Translations under genes and position numbers: made by a program
Assembly (NCBI RefSeq): GCF_022605725.1
Contig: NC_065560.1
Coordinates: forward strand, 21,071,052 to 21,135,051
Direction of reading: 5' to 3'
Source: Anthonomus grandis grandis
Lineage: Eukaryota; Arthropoda; Insecta; Coleoptera; Curculionidae
Length of the DNA stretch: 64,000 nucleotides
The notes under the pieces: model-generated
What the model saw: only the letters and a program-made list of their open reading frames with translations
Database searches by the model: none
What the model was told of the DNA's origin: nothing
In this document: positions 22,776-34,644 of the stretch, piece by piece
Layout: every line of letters begins with the position of its first letter
Position numbering within the stretch: the stretch's first letter is position 1

Positions 22776-23271
22776 TACATTCTAATAAACTTAATTTTTT
22801 TAAGTAAAATTTTTGGTTAAATCTATACTTTTTGGATATTACATCAAAGTGGGATGTTCAGTGTTTTGATTTAAATTTCGTAGGAAAAATAATTGCCAGA
22901 TGACATTTTTGCAGATTTGGTGGCAAACAGCTCGTTTCAGGTGCGTGATTACAGGTCCACTCATTTTCCTCCCGTCTAAGATAAGCTTAGTTTTTGAAAA
23001 ACAGGGTGTCAAAGTAAAAGTTTATTTTTCATTATTTTTGAATAGAATTTATAGTTTTAAAATATTAACGTTAAAAAAAAATTACAATTTACCTTTCCCA
23101 CCCTGTATTTAGGAAACCAATCGTTTTTTGACCTATGATTATTTTTTTTTTTCCAAAAAATCATGCTTACTGTGAAAAGAAATCTATAAACAAAATTTCT
23201 TTTTTTTTTCTTTTTTAATTGATTTCCGCTAAAGGAAAATTAACCCTAATAGTGTTTTATTTTTATTTCAG

Positions 23272-24685
23272 CTTGAAACTGATATGGAAAACTTTATGGA
23301 GTGGAAGATGATGGGTGGACGCGTAAGGCTCAGAGAGGGAGTATTACCTCATATATTTAAGTGTCAGCAGTCAGGTTCGGAGTCCGTTAAACCTGAACGA
23401 GGTGCTGCAGCGAAAAGACGTCGTGTTGAAATACTACAAAATATAGAATCGTCAAATATCACACACACCACAGTATCAGTGGAGCGGGTTGATTGTAGTG
23501 GGGGTAGTAGTACTATTGATGACAAGCCACGTGAGTTCTCAAATGACGAACCTACTCTTGTTCCTGACAATGATCACGCGAAACATAAAAAGATCCAAGT
23601 GAGAAAAAAGGATTTCTCTCGATCTAAACAAGTTCAAACTGATATTACCATAAACACATTAAATGCGTCATGTTCGCCAATAAAAAGAGCAGTATCACAT
23701 GCAAGTACTTCTCCTATCAAATTTAAAGAGGCGCTTAATTTGGAAGATCTCGAATCGAGCTGCTCTTTCGATTCGAATTCTACTAATTGAAAATGTAGTT
23801 CTTCTGACACAAATTTGGACCATGATGATGAGTACAAAACACTTATGTTAAAGGGGACCTTAGTGTCAATAGGCAGAGCTCCGAAACTATTATTAGGTAT
23901 CCCAAAAGAATCATATTTTTGTTTGAAAATTGTATCAGATAAAATTCCAGTTCCACATACAGATATTCTTATTACACTTAAAAAAAATCGACTAAATGAA
24001 CCGTACACAATATTAGCTATGCAATTTAGAAGATCATCAGTAAATATAGACCAAATCTTTCGGCGCACTGTTCCTTTGTTATCAAAGTACTTTAAAGAAT
24101 TAATTATATGGCCATCTTCTAGCAAAGTAGCTGAACGTTTGCCAATAGCATTTAGAGCCAGATATTCAAAAGTTCAGTCTATCATAGATTGCTCTAAAGT
24201 TAGAATTCAAAAGCCTAGTAACCCTTTACACCAATCATTAACATGGTCTGAATATAAGAGTTGCAATACTGCAAAATATATGATTTCATGCACACCTGAT
24301 GGTATAGTAAATTTTATTTCATGTGGATTTGAAAGAAGAACACACAAGCAATTTGTCTTCTGGAATGGAAGTTATGGCTGATAGGGGCTTTAAAAATGTG
24401 TCCCACATCTTACGTCAATATGGGTGTTCACTTGTCAGACCCCCTAGTGTGAGTGCAAACACTATTAGTAGCAGAAAAGAAGTGATTGAATCCAAAATAA
24501 TAGCGTCTCTTAGAATTCATGTTGAAAGAGTAATAGGAAGACTTCGACAGTTTAACATGACCTTACCACATGTATGTGTAGACCTTAGACATTAATCAAT
24601 ATTTGATAAAGTAGTTACAATAGTGTGCGGCTTAATAAATCTGCAAAATACCAGAAATGGAAATATAAATATTTTTTATCTTTAG
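23272..24685 (+). pseudogene. ISL2EU-type transposase, exon 2 (linker and DDE core)
   Basis: The acceptor TTTATTTCAG ends at 23271. The exon completes the THAP fold (DMENFMEWKM, then VLPHIFKCQ), continues through a Ser-rich linker with an in-frame stop (23788-23790), then a DDE_Tnp_4-type core. That core has IIDCSKVRIQKP (first Asp) near 24180, a WSEYKSCNTAKYMISCTPDG block, a frameshift near 24370, VMADRGF (second Asp) near 24380, and RIHVERVIGR (Glu) near 24520. A stop at 24592-24594 precedes a last stretch reading VCGLINLQN. All three catalytic residues remain but the gene is dead. THAP plus this core marks the ISL2EU group. Confidence 0.82.
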
Positions 24686-24784
24686 CTTTCGTTTTCTTTT
24701 CAAAATATTGAACTAAATAAAACGATATTTAATTGGTTATTACAGTAAATTCCGTATTATATATAAATAAAACTGTTACGAACC

Positions 24785-25688
24785 TTATACTTTTGATATA
24801 ATATAATGGCTATTAATTATGCCAGCAAATATCGGCAAATCCTTTCTTAATAGAAGTCCACATCTCTTAAATTTAATTTTTTTTTGCCTTCGAAGCTCGT
24901 CCAAGACAAGATGCTCCAATTTCCTTCCTCTTTGCATGTCTGGAGTATCTACTAGACTATTCGCACCAAGAATACTTTCAACCAGTGATCCATCTAAAGT
25001 ATTGCAATGGCTTACTTGGTACGCTTTAGAGGCAGGGACACGACCATACCGCATTTCATGCCATAATGGGCAAGCAGCTTGTTCTTTAGTGAGTTTCTAT
25101 ACTTCATCACATACATCACTGTTCATTTTATTTAAAGAAAATTTTATAAAAAGATTAACATCAGACGCACATACTCCAGCGCCTTTAAAGGCATGAAATA
25201 ATCTTTGAATGGTGAGTTGAACAGCAATGGATGGGTCGTAAAAGTAGCTACTTAATTAAGTTTCCAGAGATCTTTGTTTTAATTCTTCTATCACTGCCTT
25301 TAAAAAACTTCCATCGGTCACTTCACCAGATGTTGACCCTTTTCCGATATCTTTAATTTTTAAAAACTTAATAGATGTACCCACTGAAGACAATGTTGAT
25401 TTTGACCAATAGCACTTTACAGACGTTGGAGCTAGTTCTTCGCTTCGTCGATGCATCCACGATAAGAATGCAATAGCATGTTTGCAGCCTCCAGCACTTG
25501 CAGGACAATCGTGACATTGGATACTTTGAACCTCTGATGTTTTTTCGTTACAAATTAGGGTAACGTGATATGGTGTCTTACGGACCTTATGTTCTGGTGT
25601 GATTCGAGCTTTTACTGTGCATATACTATCTTCTCTCTTCAACTGCACGTACCCTATTTCACTATCGCTATAGGATTCTCTAGGTGAT
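24785..25688 (-). pseudogene. ISL2EU second gene, exon 2 (SWIM finger, YqaJ-type nuclease)
   Basis: The acceptor (TTTACTTTGCAG, minus) precedes 25688. The exon reads SPRESYSDSEIGYV, then a SWIM-like zinc finger IQCHDCPASAGGCKHAIAFL near 25480 and SVKCYWSKSTLSSVG near 25400. After in-frame stops at about 25253 and 25110 it continues with MRYGRVPASKAYQVSHC and IFAGIIN. This is the start of a YqaJ-like recombinase/exonuclease fold, which is cut before its later catalytic acidic residues. ISL2EU elements are known to pair a THAP-DDE transposase with a YqaJ-nuclease protein, and here the two genes converge with about 100 bp between their ends. Confidence 0.78.
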
Positions 25689-25804
25689 CTGCAAAGTAAA
25701 TACACAATATTTCTTCATTCATATAAAATTCTTGTTGAATAGTAATATTTGTATTATGTTTTAAAAAAAGCTTAGACACGCCGATTGGTAGTTTTAGTAA
25801 TGCG

Positions 25805-26083
25805 CTATAAGTATAGGTATTCGCAACAATCCCTTTTGGGTCCTGTCAACCTCACTGCCGCTGTCACTCACATATTACGGTGTTAAGTAATTTATTAAGT
25901 TGTTTTATAAAATATATTTTATATATTCGCAAAAGGTGAATTTTAAAAGAATCGTTTCGTATTTTTAGTTGAAAATTGAAAACAAATCTAGGCAGCTGCC
26001 TTTAACCATTGCAAGGGCTTTCAACTTTAAAAGATATTTTTTACAGGACCCAAAATGGCGGATGCGAATACTCATACTTATAG
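25805..26083. mobile_element. 279-bp MITE in the YqaJ-gene intron
   Basis: Arms of about 40 bp (25805-25844 and 26044-26083) are inverted and start CTATAAGTAT, ending in a shared GGGTCCTG/CAGGACCC. No duplication is clear. Confidence 0.6.
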
Positions 26084-26266
26084 TACCTTAGGTTTAGTTG
26101 CGAATTTTTGTTCAACAAGTACTTTATATACTCTGTATAAAAAGTTTTTGTTGAAATAAATGCGCAATCAAAAATACCAATCTACATGTCCGAGCGTTCT
26201 TTTGAACCCGCCACCATTTATTTATTATCGATTTTATTTTATTTGGTAAATAATAACACTTTGAGT

Positions 26267-26268
<2 letters not shown>

Positions 26269-26310
<42 letters not shown>

Positions 26311-26343
26311 TTATTTTTATTATTATTATTATTATTATTAATA
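26269..26343. repeat. (TAA)n then (ATT)n microsatellite
   Basis: About 14 TAA units are followed by about 8 ATT units. It directly abuts the truncated 5' end of an R4/Dong LINE. Confidence 0.95.
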
Positions 26344-28016
26344 GGGGTTTAGCATCCGAGATAATAACACCGCGATTGCAAAGTTAAATCACTTACTGTA
26401 TATGGATGATTTAAAAATAATGGCTGCAATTAGGAACCAACTAAACCAAATGCTGCATATAGAGTTCTCCAATGACATCGGCATGCAATTTGGACTAGAT
26501 AAATGCCGTACTCTCAATATAATCCGAGGAAAAATTCAGCCAGGAGAATATCAGATGCAGAATGTCCAGACCATCGAGGCCATGGGTGAACACGAAATTT
26601 ACAAATACTTGGGGATGAAACAATCACAAACGATTGAACAACAAACAATGAAATGCGAACTGACTAACGAGTTTGTGAAAAGGGTAAGACAAGTTTTGAG
26701 AACCAATCTCAACAGCAAAAATATGTTTAAGGCACTTAACTCCTACGCATGTTCAGCTCTTAGTTATTCTTTTGGGGTAATTAATTGGAGTAGGACAGAC
26801 ATAGAAAGGCTACAAAGAAAAGTGAGGACCCTACTTACTAAAACGCACAACCACCACCCTCGAAGTGCCACTGAAAGAACAATGCTTCCCCGCCACCTTG
26901 GAGGAAGAGGATTAATAGATCTGGGTAAACACCTTGAAAAACAAATCACTAACTTAAGATCCTATTTTTACAGGCAAGGAGAAAATTCCACGCTGCATCG
27001 CGCAATAAATCAAATAGACGATTCCACTCCTCTACAACTTAAGAGCGAGGAAGCGCGCAGCTACCATCATACGGACAAGGAAAAACTCCGCATCTGGATG
27101 GAGAAGCCCCTTCATGGGCGGCATCCTAACGAGATCAGCCAAAATCATGTCGACACTGCTTCGTCGAACTATTGGTTGGTATCAGGCAAGATGTTTCCAG
27201 AAACCGAGGGCTTTCTACTCGCCATCCAAGATCAGGTTATACCAACAAGAAATTATCTCAAGCACATCGTCAGAGATCCGTCCGTACAAAACGACAAATG
27301 CCGGTATAGATGCCAAACATCAGAGACAATCCAGCACATAATAGGAGGATGTCAGGCGTTTGCAGCGACAGAATACAAAGAACGGCACGACTCAGTTGGG
27401 AAAATTTTACATCAAGAGTTGGCAATGAAGTTGGAAATTATTACAACAGAGAAGGTTCCGTATTATAAATATACTCCAGAACCCGTAGTGGAAAATGACC
27501 GATATAAGTTATATTGGGACCGCAGTGTACTTACAGATCAACATGTAAGGCATAATAGACCAGATCTTATTTTAATAGGTAAAATTTCCAGGAAAACAAC
27601 TCTAATTGACGTAGCCATACCGAACAACAATAATCTGCAAAAGAAACACACTGAAAAAATCGCCAAATACAGAGATCTAGAAATTCAAATCGGAAGGCAA
27701 TGAAGAATGGATAATGTTCAGACCATCCCAATTGTTATATCGACAACGAGTGTAATACCGAAGAGTCTACTGGAATACCTTAAACAACTAGGAACTGGCG
27801 AACATCTATATAAGCACATGCAAAAGGCAGTACTACTGGCAACTGCTCGCAGCACCCGGAAATTTCTAGGAGATAACTCTACATTTCAAGTTACTTAAGG
27901 ACACCGAAAAGGCCCCCACAGACCACAGAGCTTAATCCGTTTGATATCGCAGGTATCTGGGATAAGTAAATGATCCCCTCCCCCCCTTAGAGGGAGTGCG
28001 AGCCTTAACTGGCTGT
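26344..28016 (+). pseudogene. R4/Dong-type LINE, 5'-truncated, with restriction-like endonuclease
   Basis: From 26345 the frame reads LLYMDDLKIMA (RT catalytic box near 26400), KYLGMKQ near 26605 and RHLGGRGLIDL near 26895. A zinc motif CRYRC...HIIGGC follows near 27300. The restriction-like endonuclease comes last: YKLYWDRSVLTD, NRPDLILIGK and LIDVAIPNNNN near 27510-27640. A TGA at 27701-27703 interrupts an otherwise continuous frame that runs on to 27898. The endonuclease lies after RT, as in R2/R4 elements and unlike jockey or I. It is truncated at its 5' end. Both sides are TAA repeats, the known target preference of Dong. Confidence 0.88.
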
Positions 28017-28034
28017 AAATAATAATAATAATAA
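28017..28034. repeat. (AAT)n at the 3' end of the R4/Dong LINE
   Basis: About 6 units following GGCTGTA. It matches the array on the 5' side, as expected for insertion within a TAA tract. Confidence 0.9.
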
Positions 28035-28108
28035 CATTAATTAAGGATTTTATTTAGCTACTGTTAATATGTAGTAAAAACACCTTAAAAAAAATGTAAA
28101 TTTCTTAC

Positions 28109-28230
28109 CTTGATGCTTTTACACCGCGGATTTCAGCACTTATAAAATTGTTATTTGTGGCAAAATAACTACCCATTGCCAGGGAATCAATAATGGGTAA
28201 GTTGTCTGACTGACCACGAACAAATGCCAT
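28109..28230 (-). pseudogene. ISL2EU second gene, exon 1
   Basis: It starts at 28230 with MAFVRGQSDNLPIIDSLAMG and ends at 28109 with VKAS, followed on minus by the donor GTAAGAAA. Phase fits exon 2 at 25688. The 2.4-kb intron holds the R4/Dong LINE and a MITE. A solo-looking LTR begins 26 bp upstream of the start codon. By analogy with family members this is the N-terminal segment before the SWIM finger. Confidence 0.7.
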
Positions 28231-28256
28231 TGTAATTAGTCAACAAGCAAAATACG

Positions 28257-28442
28257 AGTTAACTATTCGAATATGCCAAACTCCTTTTTAAAAAATACAA
28301 TATTTATTTCGTACAAACTTAGCGTAGCTACAATTTTAACTGACTAACTGAAAATTACAAATGGTGGATATTTATATGAGTAAAAAAGCAAGTAAAGCAT
28401 AAGCAATGATCAGCATTCTCCATAAGGGACTGTGACATAACT
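28257..28442 (-). repeat. LTR of an errantivirus-like (gypsy-group) element, 186 bp
   Basis: On minus it runs AGTTATGTCACAG... to ...AGTTAACT, so the termini are AGTTA/TAACT, the style of insect errantivirus LTRs. A purine-rich tract (TAGGGGTGGAGG on minus, about 28443-28456) abuts its 5' edge as a polypurine tract should, with an env remnant before it. The partner LTR is not in view. Confidence 0.6.
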
Positions 28443-28502
28443 CCTCCACCCCTAGTGACAGCTCTACCGCTAAGGAAGCTGGATCGACTGCTGGTTGTCC
28501 TC

Positions 28503-29104
28503 TTAGCATTCTTTCTGGGCACAGTATCCTTTTCTCAATTTGGCATAACATAGGTAGCTAATCCCAGTTACCAACATGATATAGATAAGGATAGTCCAAA
28601 ATGAGGGTACAGCGGCTACTTGGAGAATTCTAGTGAAAGGTCGATTGCAACTATCTGGCTCTGCAACTCCTGAAGTTTATCTAGCTTTACATCAGTTGAT
28701 GTGAAACTTAGGTTTAGTAGTGGCAATGATTCATTGATCTTGTTTAGATCTGGAAACAGTAGTGGTTGTGGGCTGAAGTTTGTGGGTTTATCATCGTTAG
28801 TAATGATAAGTTCGTTGACCTTGGCCAAACAGTTGTTCGGAATATTAACCATATAGGATCCCATAAGCTGAACCTCTTCTTCTTGTGCTTGGGATTTCAG
28901 TAGAACTAGTGCTTCTTTTGGTAAGCCAAATAACCAGTTGTTTGAGCTAGATAACTGGTTAATTATGATGTGGTTAAGAACGACTTGTATCTGGCTACAT
29001 ATGGAAGTGCTTTTGACATAGGACAGAAGTTGGACTTCGCAAGGGCTAGATTTCTGAACATCTTGTAGATTCCTGAACATCTTAAGATACCCAATTATAG
29101 ACAT
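28503..29104 (-). pseudogene. env-like membrane protein remnant of the LTR element
   Basis: Only the C-terminal part is present. The frame at 28616-29104 (162 residues) has the look of an insect retroviral envelope stem. A frameshift near 28610 then leads into a hydrophobic membrane segment (about 28540-28610) and a short Lys/Cys-rich cytoplasmic tail ending at 28503. Position next to the polypurine tract and LTR is where env sits. No gag, protease, reverse transcriptase or integrase is seen; sequence upstream is lost or replaced by a jockey LINE. An old, broken copy. Confidence 0.5.
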
Positions 29105-29474
29105 TGGGGCTTAGCTTATTGAATTATAGGCTTAGCTTAGAGCTTGTATATTTTAACTCCATTCTTGTTTTTAAACACGTTTTTTGCCGCACACATTGTT
29201 TTGATCTGAGTTCCTCAAAGTCACTATTATTGTCGGAAAATATAATTTTACGCACAGAAAAAGCTACAACCAGCCTTTCTTTTAATTCACAAAGCACTTC
29301 ACTACTAGCAAAAGTTGTTGGTTTTTGAAAAACAATTAAGTCAATTGTTTCATATTTTTTTTACTTTTTTAACTCCACTGATAGAAAGTCTGTTATATGA
29401 GCCATCTTGTGTCAGACGAACCTCCTGAGTTAAAACAGCCGGTTGTTGAAGAATGGGTATTAGGCTTATTCTAT

Positions 29475-30655
29475 ATATAGCGACTTTTCGAAGGCCTTTG
29501 ATCGTTTCACCCATGAGGCCTTCAGGTTTAAGCTTGAGTACTTTGAAATCCAAGGATCGTTAATACAGAGGTAAAAGAGCTCCCTTACTGGTCGAAGCCA
29601 GTTGTTTCGCGTCCAATGGAATACATCTAGGTTAGTTAAGGAAAAATCTGGTATTTTTCAGGGTCACATTTAGGGCCTCTGATGTTTAACTTATTTGTCC
29701 AATGATATTCATACATGATTCCAAAATAGCATCTTTTTATTATTCGCTGATGACCTTTCATTTTTTTTGAGAGCTTTTTAATTAAATTACAGTCTGTTCT
29801 GAATAGTCTTGTAAAATGGTGTGGCGTAAATGGCGTAGAGCTAAATGTGTCAAAATGTTATTGGTTTAGGTTTGCTACTGGAAGAAAGCCTATGAATTTT
29901 CTCTACAAGGTTAATAATATTCCCTTGAGTTTTCTGTCACAGATTCGTGACCTATGGGTTACCCTTGACACTTAATTCTCTTTGGTACTCTACGTTAAAT
30001 CCATAGTACCTAAAACACTCCAGAAGCTTGGATTTGCTAGAAAATGTCATGATTTTCGCGACCCTCAGGCCATTAAGAAAGGCCCTTCATTGTGCTCTTG
30101 TTAGGCCTCATGTGGGATATGCATCAGCAGTCTGGTCTCTATGTTATAATGTTCATATTTCTGTCATTGGAACAGTTCAAGAACATTTCTTAGATTTATA
30201 GCATTTAAATGCAGACTTTGATAGACTTTATGACTTTTATTATGATGACCTTTAGTAAAAACTTTGTCTTGAATCTCTGCCAACTCACAGAAAGATATAT
30301 GATTTTAAAGTATATCATAAACTTCTTAACAGAATTATTAACCGACCGCCCTTTTTATCTAAAATCAGTATTCGTACCTAGGCAAACCAGATCAATGCCA
30401 TCGTTTTAAGTTTCCTTTTATCGGACTAACCATGGATAAAACTTCTTTTTAACAAGATATGCTTATCTCACTAATCAGCAAACCTTTTTGGACAACAACA
30501 AAAATCTATTTTAAGTTCCCTTGCTTATGTCATGTGATTTACTGTCATTGTGTATTATTATTAGCTTGCATACTTATTATTATTTATTTATATTAAGTTA
30601 ATTTTGTATTGGGCAATAAGCTCATTGAAAGATAAATAAATAAATACATTATATG
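29475..30655 (+). pseudogene. Jockey-type LINE 3' half, decayed
   Basis: It reads YSDFSKAFDRFTHEA near 29490, GIFQGSHLGPLMFNLFVNDI near 29655 and FADDLSFFL (catalytic box) near 29745. LVRPHVGYASAVWSL follows near 30100, with many stops between. The 3' end is a short (AAAT)n tail near 30635-30655. It lies next to the env remnant and may have truncated it. Confidence 0.72.
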
Positions 30656-31140
30656 TGTCTCAGAAGAGGGTGAATCCAGAATAGAATATTTTAAATTCTT
30701 TCTGTTTTTGATACCAATACAAAATTTTAAACATATTAAGGTGCAACCTGCAAGAAAATGAACCGTATGAAAAATGAATCGTGCCCGGAATTGCCTCTAT
30801 ATTTTCAGATTGGACAGATCTATTTCAGATATTACGAAACGGTAAAAAAGACGTATAATATGATTGAACGGACTCTTTATATATATTAGTCGGGTGCACA
30901 GATTCGTTAAAATTACGGAAAGGTGGAAAAACCGTATAGTGTGAACGGGTTTTAACCTATTAATTACCACGCAGCTATTTGAGTAGAAGTGATTTTATCC
31001 ATCTACTCAATAAATCCCATTAGTTGTTAATAATTATTAACATTAATATTAATGTCAAGTGACATGTTAGATTTAGGAAACATCGGGCAAACATGCAGGC
31101 TTTGGGAGAATATTGATTTATGAATATGAATATGAATATA
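30656..31140. other. Spacer, no gene seen
   Basis: No open frame or repeat of note. Confidence 0.4.
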
Positions 31141-31742
31141 CAGGGTGTTTCAGGAGGAATGATTGATTTTTAGTATGTTCTAGTATCCATAATTCTCAAT
31201 AAAAAAGTTCATATAAATATGTATCCTAATCTTAATAGTTGCTGAGATACAGCTTTACTTGAATTTAATGCTAGTGTTTGAGAATATTATTTTTTATTTA
31301 ATAACTTTTAATACAAATAAATGAAAATTTGCTGTTAATAGTTCAGCAAAAAGGTTCGAAAATCCCACCGCCAACTTCAATACACTTCTCAACTTTAGGA
31401 ATAACTCCAGTGTAGTTCTTTAGAAGGCATCATGATGTTCCTTAATGCGGACAGCACAATGCATAGTCTTAAGGATTAACTCGTCTCGCGTATTTACTTT
31501 TTCTTGAGAAACTTCAATTTTTACGCAATTTCAACAACCTAAAATCTAAGAGAGTAAGGCGACCTAAGACGTTTTGTCAAGAATTCCGCACCACACATTT
31601 TGTTAGTACACGGCGTATTGAAATTGAGTTTCCTAAGTGAACTGTAAGGCTTAGCTGATTTATTGAAACCGAATACCTTCTTCACACATTACCCTTCAAT
31701 GATTATAATCTTATAAAGGTATCTTATAATGACACAACTATA
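31141..31742 (-). pseudogene. Mariner relic, terminus and transposase C-terminus
   Basis: It starts with a CAGGGTGTTTCAGGAGGAAT end. That end and the following 130 bp match, inverted, the terminus at 55640-55767 (shared TATCTCAGCAACTATT-like block). On minus, CIEVGGGIFEPF near 31370 looks like a mariner transposase C-terminus. The rest is unreadable. Confidence 0.45.
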
Positions 31743-32092
31743 CAGATATGATCATTCTAAGTTCGCCTATAGGAATTATATATCGCGGTAGGTCTGGTAA
31801 CGTTGCGACAATATACTCAAAGCAGCGGACCCCGCCGAAGCCCGAAACCGAAACCTTTCAGTACTCTTAAGGCGTTCGAGCGGGGATGCACTGCTCTGTG
31901 GCAAATTAAAAAAAAAATGTATTTCGTTTGAGTCTTTACTGCTGCCTGTCCTAACAGCAAAAAATAAACTAAAAACCGACTGCAATAATGTTGTAAACAT
32001 AAATTAACTAAATATTGGACAGGAAATAAAAAATTAATTCAAAATAAAGCAAAAAATTAAGTTAATTTGATAATATTGAATAAAAATTAAAA

Positions 32093-34644
32093 TTATCTTA
32101 TGCCAGGTTCAAAAAGGCCACCCTGTTTAGCAGTGCAGTAGGTCAATCGATCATAAAACGACCTTCTCGTGTTCGACAACATTTCAATGGAGATACTATT
32201 AAATGCTTGCCTAATTTTAACACAAAGCTCTTCTAAATCAGTAACCCGTTCATTTTCGTGCCTATACATTTGTTCTTTTAGGTATCCCCAAAGAAAAAAA
32301 TTATTGGGGGCTAAATCGGGGCTTCTGGCGGGCCATTTAATAGTACCGTTTCCACTGATTGTTCGATCAGAGAAGGACGTTTCGAGAAATTGATGTACCA
32401 CTAATGCGTTATGAGCGGAACAACCATCCTGAAACCAAACTTGTTCTAAATTGATATTGAGCCCTCGAATAGCAGGAAGAACTTCATCCCTCAAAAGATT
32501 AAGGTATTTGTTAGTATTAAGGTTTCCATCGATAAAAAAAGGGCCTATAATTGAATCACCTAAAATGCCAGCCCATACATTAACCTTTTGAGGGTATTGT
32601 GTACGTGTTGGTATGCTTACACAGAATAAACGATCTCACAGAAGCGAAGGCTTGCGTCGGCTTCTTTGATATCCGTGAACCAGTTTTTTATAAGCCCAAC
32701 TGGCAGATGCACCCGGCGCAAATACACTGAGATATCTCGTAAAGTTGTAGTAAACGCATACACCGAACGAAGTGCTTTTATTTTTAAAATCAAAATGGTT
32801 ATATTCATATAATACGGGCGCAAACTACAAAATTTAGTTACATTTCAAATAGGATTTTTTTTTGTTAGGGCTTATATTGGTCCTCGCTTTTTAGAATAAT
32901 TATTATTTTTATAAAAATTGTTATTTGACAGTTTTGATACACGATAGAGGTGTAGGTTAGTATACTTTTAATTTGTTTTGGAATGGAATTTTTGTGTTAG
33001 TAAGGCACTAGCTGAGAAAAAGTCTGCTATTTGTGTGATGTTAATATGTTAACAATATACATATGTACATAGGTAGGTATTTTTAAATTAAATTTTAGCT
33101 GGAAGGTTTATACCCAGGTATGTTTTCTCGTATGTTTTAAACACAACACATTTAAGAGTAGGTATCATCGGCTTTTATATATTTATATATAAAAAGATAT
33201 ATGTATGTATTATTATATACATATGTAGGTACCACACATACGTCCATATTTTATAAAGGTATTATACGTTGTATAGTCGCCGTCCATTATGATAGTCTGG
33301 AACAAAATACAAGATTTTTAAGGGTTTTACTACTACTATATTATGCACTTGCATGGGTAAACCAGTCCATAAAAAGACAGATAATTGAAAATTAAAGTCA
33401 TTATTCTTTATCACATAAAAATACTGTATACCTAAATCAACCTTAATATTTTTGTCTATGTACAATGTTATGTACCTGCACGTATGTACACATACATAGA
33501 TACATATGGTTTAGGTATATACATATATGTTTATTAAATTGAATAATGTTTATTCTGTATTTATTTGCATGGCACGACAAATTAATTAGGGAATATTCTG
33601 AACTTTTCAAAGCTTTTAAACAACCATAATAATAATGAATAATACATAGTAATGTAACTTTTTTATACCTACTTTCTTTTATTATTGTTATTGCTCACCT
33701 TCTAATATCCCTAGGAAACGAAAATAAATTGTTTCCAGCGACGCTTTTGGCAAAACAACCCCTATACGCACAAAAAGTTGCCATTTTAGTGTTTTTTTTA
33801 AGTTTTTAGCACAACACAAATGAAAGAAAAAACAAAGTCACAGAGCACAGAGTTAAACTCCAAAACAAGGTAATGTGTAATACCTACTTAACAAAAATAA
33901 AATAAAAAACGGCAAATTACAAAATATCGCAAATATACACACTAAGTATGACCCGATACCCCACGTGGGCGACGACAGTTGTACCCGTTAGAATGGGGGT
34001 AAATGGGAGGAACCTGAACGAAAAACCGGTTCGCTAAAAAGGGCTAGCCTTCGCTTCTGTGAGATCGTTTATTCTGTGATGCTTATGTGCTTATTTTCCC
34101 TCGAATAACCCACTGTAATGGACGGATTATTAACACAAATAGAGAAAGAGGACTCGTCTAAAAACAAATTGTTACTAATAAACATTTCGTCTCGATTTGC
34201 CCTTTCCAATACTTCATGGCAAAATTCCATCCGTCTCTCATGGTCCTGTGGGAAAATTTCTTGGGTTTTTTGCAACTTGTAGCACTTGTACTTATTTCTT
34301 TTTAAAATTCTTCTAACCCTTAAAGGCTCAATACCCGTTTTTTTGGCAATGGTCGTACTATTGCAAGGAAAGTTCATTTCAGCAACAGCACAAACATTAA
34401 CCTCTCGAAGCTCCCTTTCTTCGCCTAGCGGTCTAACAACAGGTAGTTGCTCATTTGCGTAGCATTTCCTGCAATTTTGCAAGCACCCAAAGGTCTCAAA
34501 CCTATGGATAATTGCAAAAATTGTGCAGCGTACGGGAATGGGCCGATTCTCGAACGTGAATGCAATTCTGCCTGATATTCCATCGACAGAACTGCCGGCA
34601 TAATACCACTTAATAATTTGCTTTTTTTCCTCAAGAGAACACAT
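32093..34644 (-). pseudogene. Mariner transposase split by an insertion; third catalytic Asp lost
   Basis: The N-terminal part (34086-34644) has the helix-turn-helix region, RVRRILKRNKYKCY and FLDESSFS (first Asp). The C-terminal part (32093-32620) has INVWAG-like NVWAGILGDSIIGPFF, FQDGCSAHN (second Asp) and WPARSPDLAPNNFFLWG. Dropping the insert joins the parts in frame (KHISI to PTRTQ). Spacing from the second Asp to the third catalytic position is 41, so DD41D type, but that position is Asn (AAT), one base from Asp. The transposase was therefore probably inactive even apart from the insertion. Confidence 0.85.
32621..34078. mobile_element. Non-autonomous TIR element, 33-bp ends, 7-bp duplication
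   Basis: Identical inverted ends start CACAGAATAAACGATCTCAC and run 33 bp (32621-32653, 34046-34078). ATGCTTA flanks both sides (32614-32620, 34079-34085), and removing the element restores the mariner reading frame, which proves the boundaries. A subterminal GYGAACCRGTTTTT repeats near both ends. The interior is non-coding and TATATG-rich. A 7-bp duplication fits no common superfamily exactly; P-like or hAT-like are the nearest options. Confidence 0.88.

Noticed and set aside
26281..26340. CRISPR-like short repeats
   Set aside because: Simple TAA/ATT microsatellite with no spacers, in a eukaryotic genome.
33140..33540. Possible gene in the 7-bp-duplication element
   Set aside because: TATATG-rich low-complexity sequence; the short frames look random.
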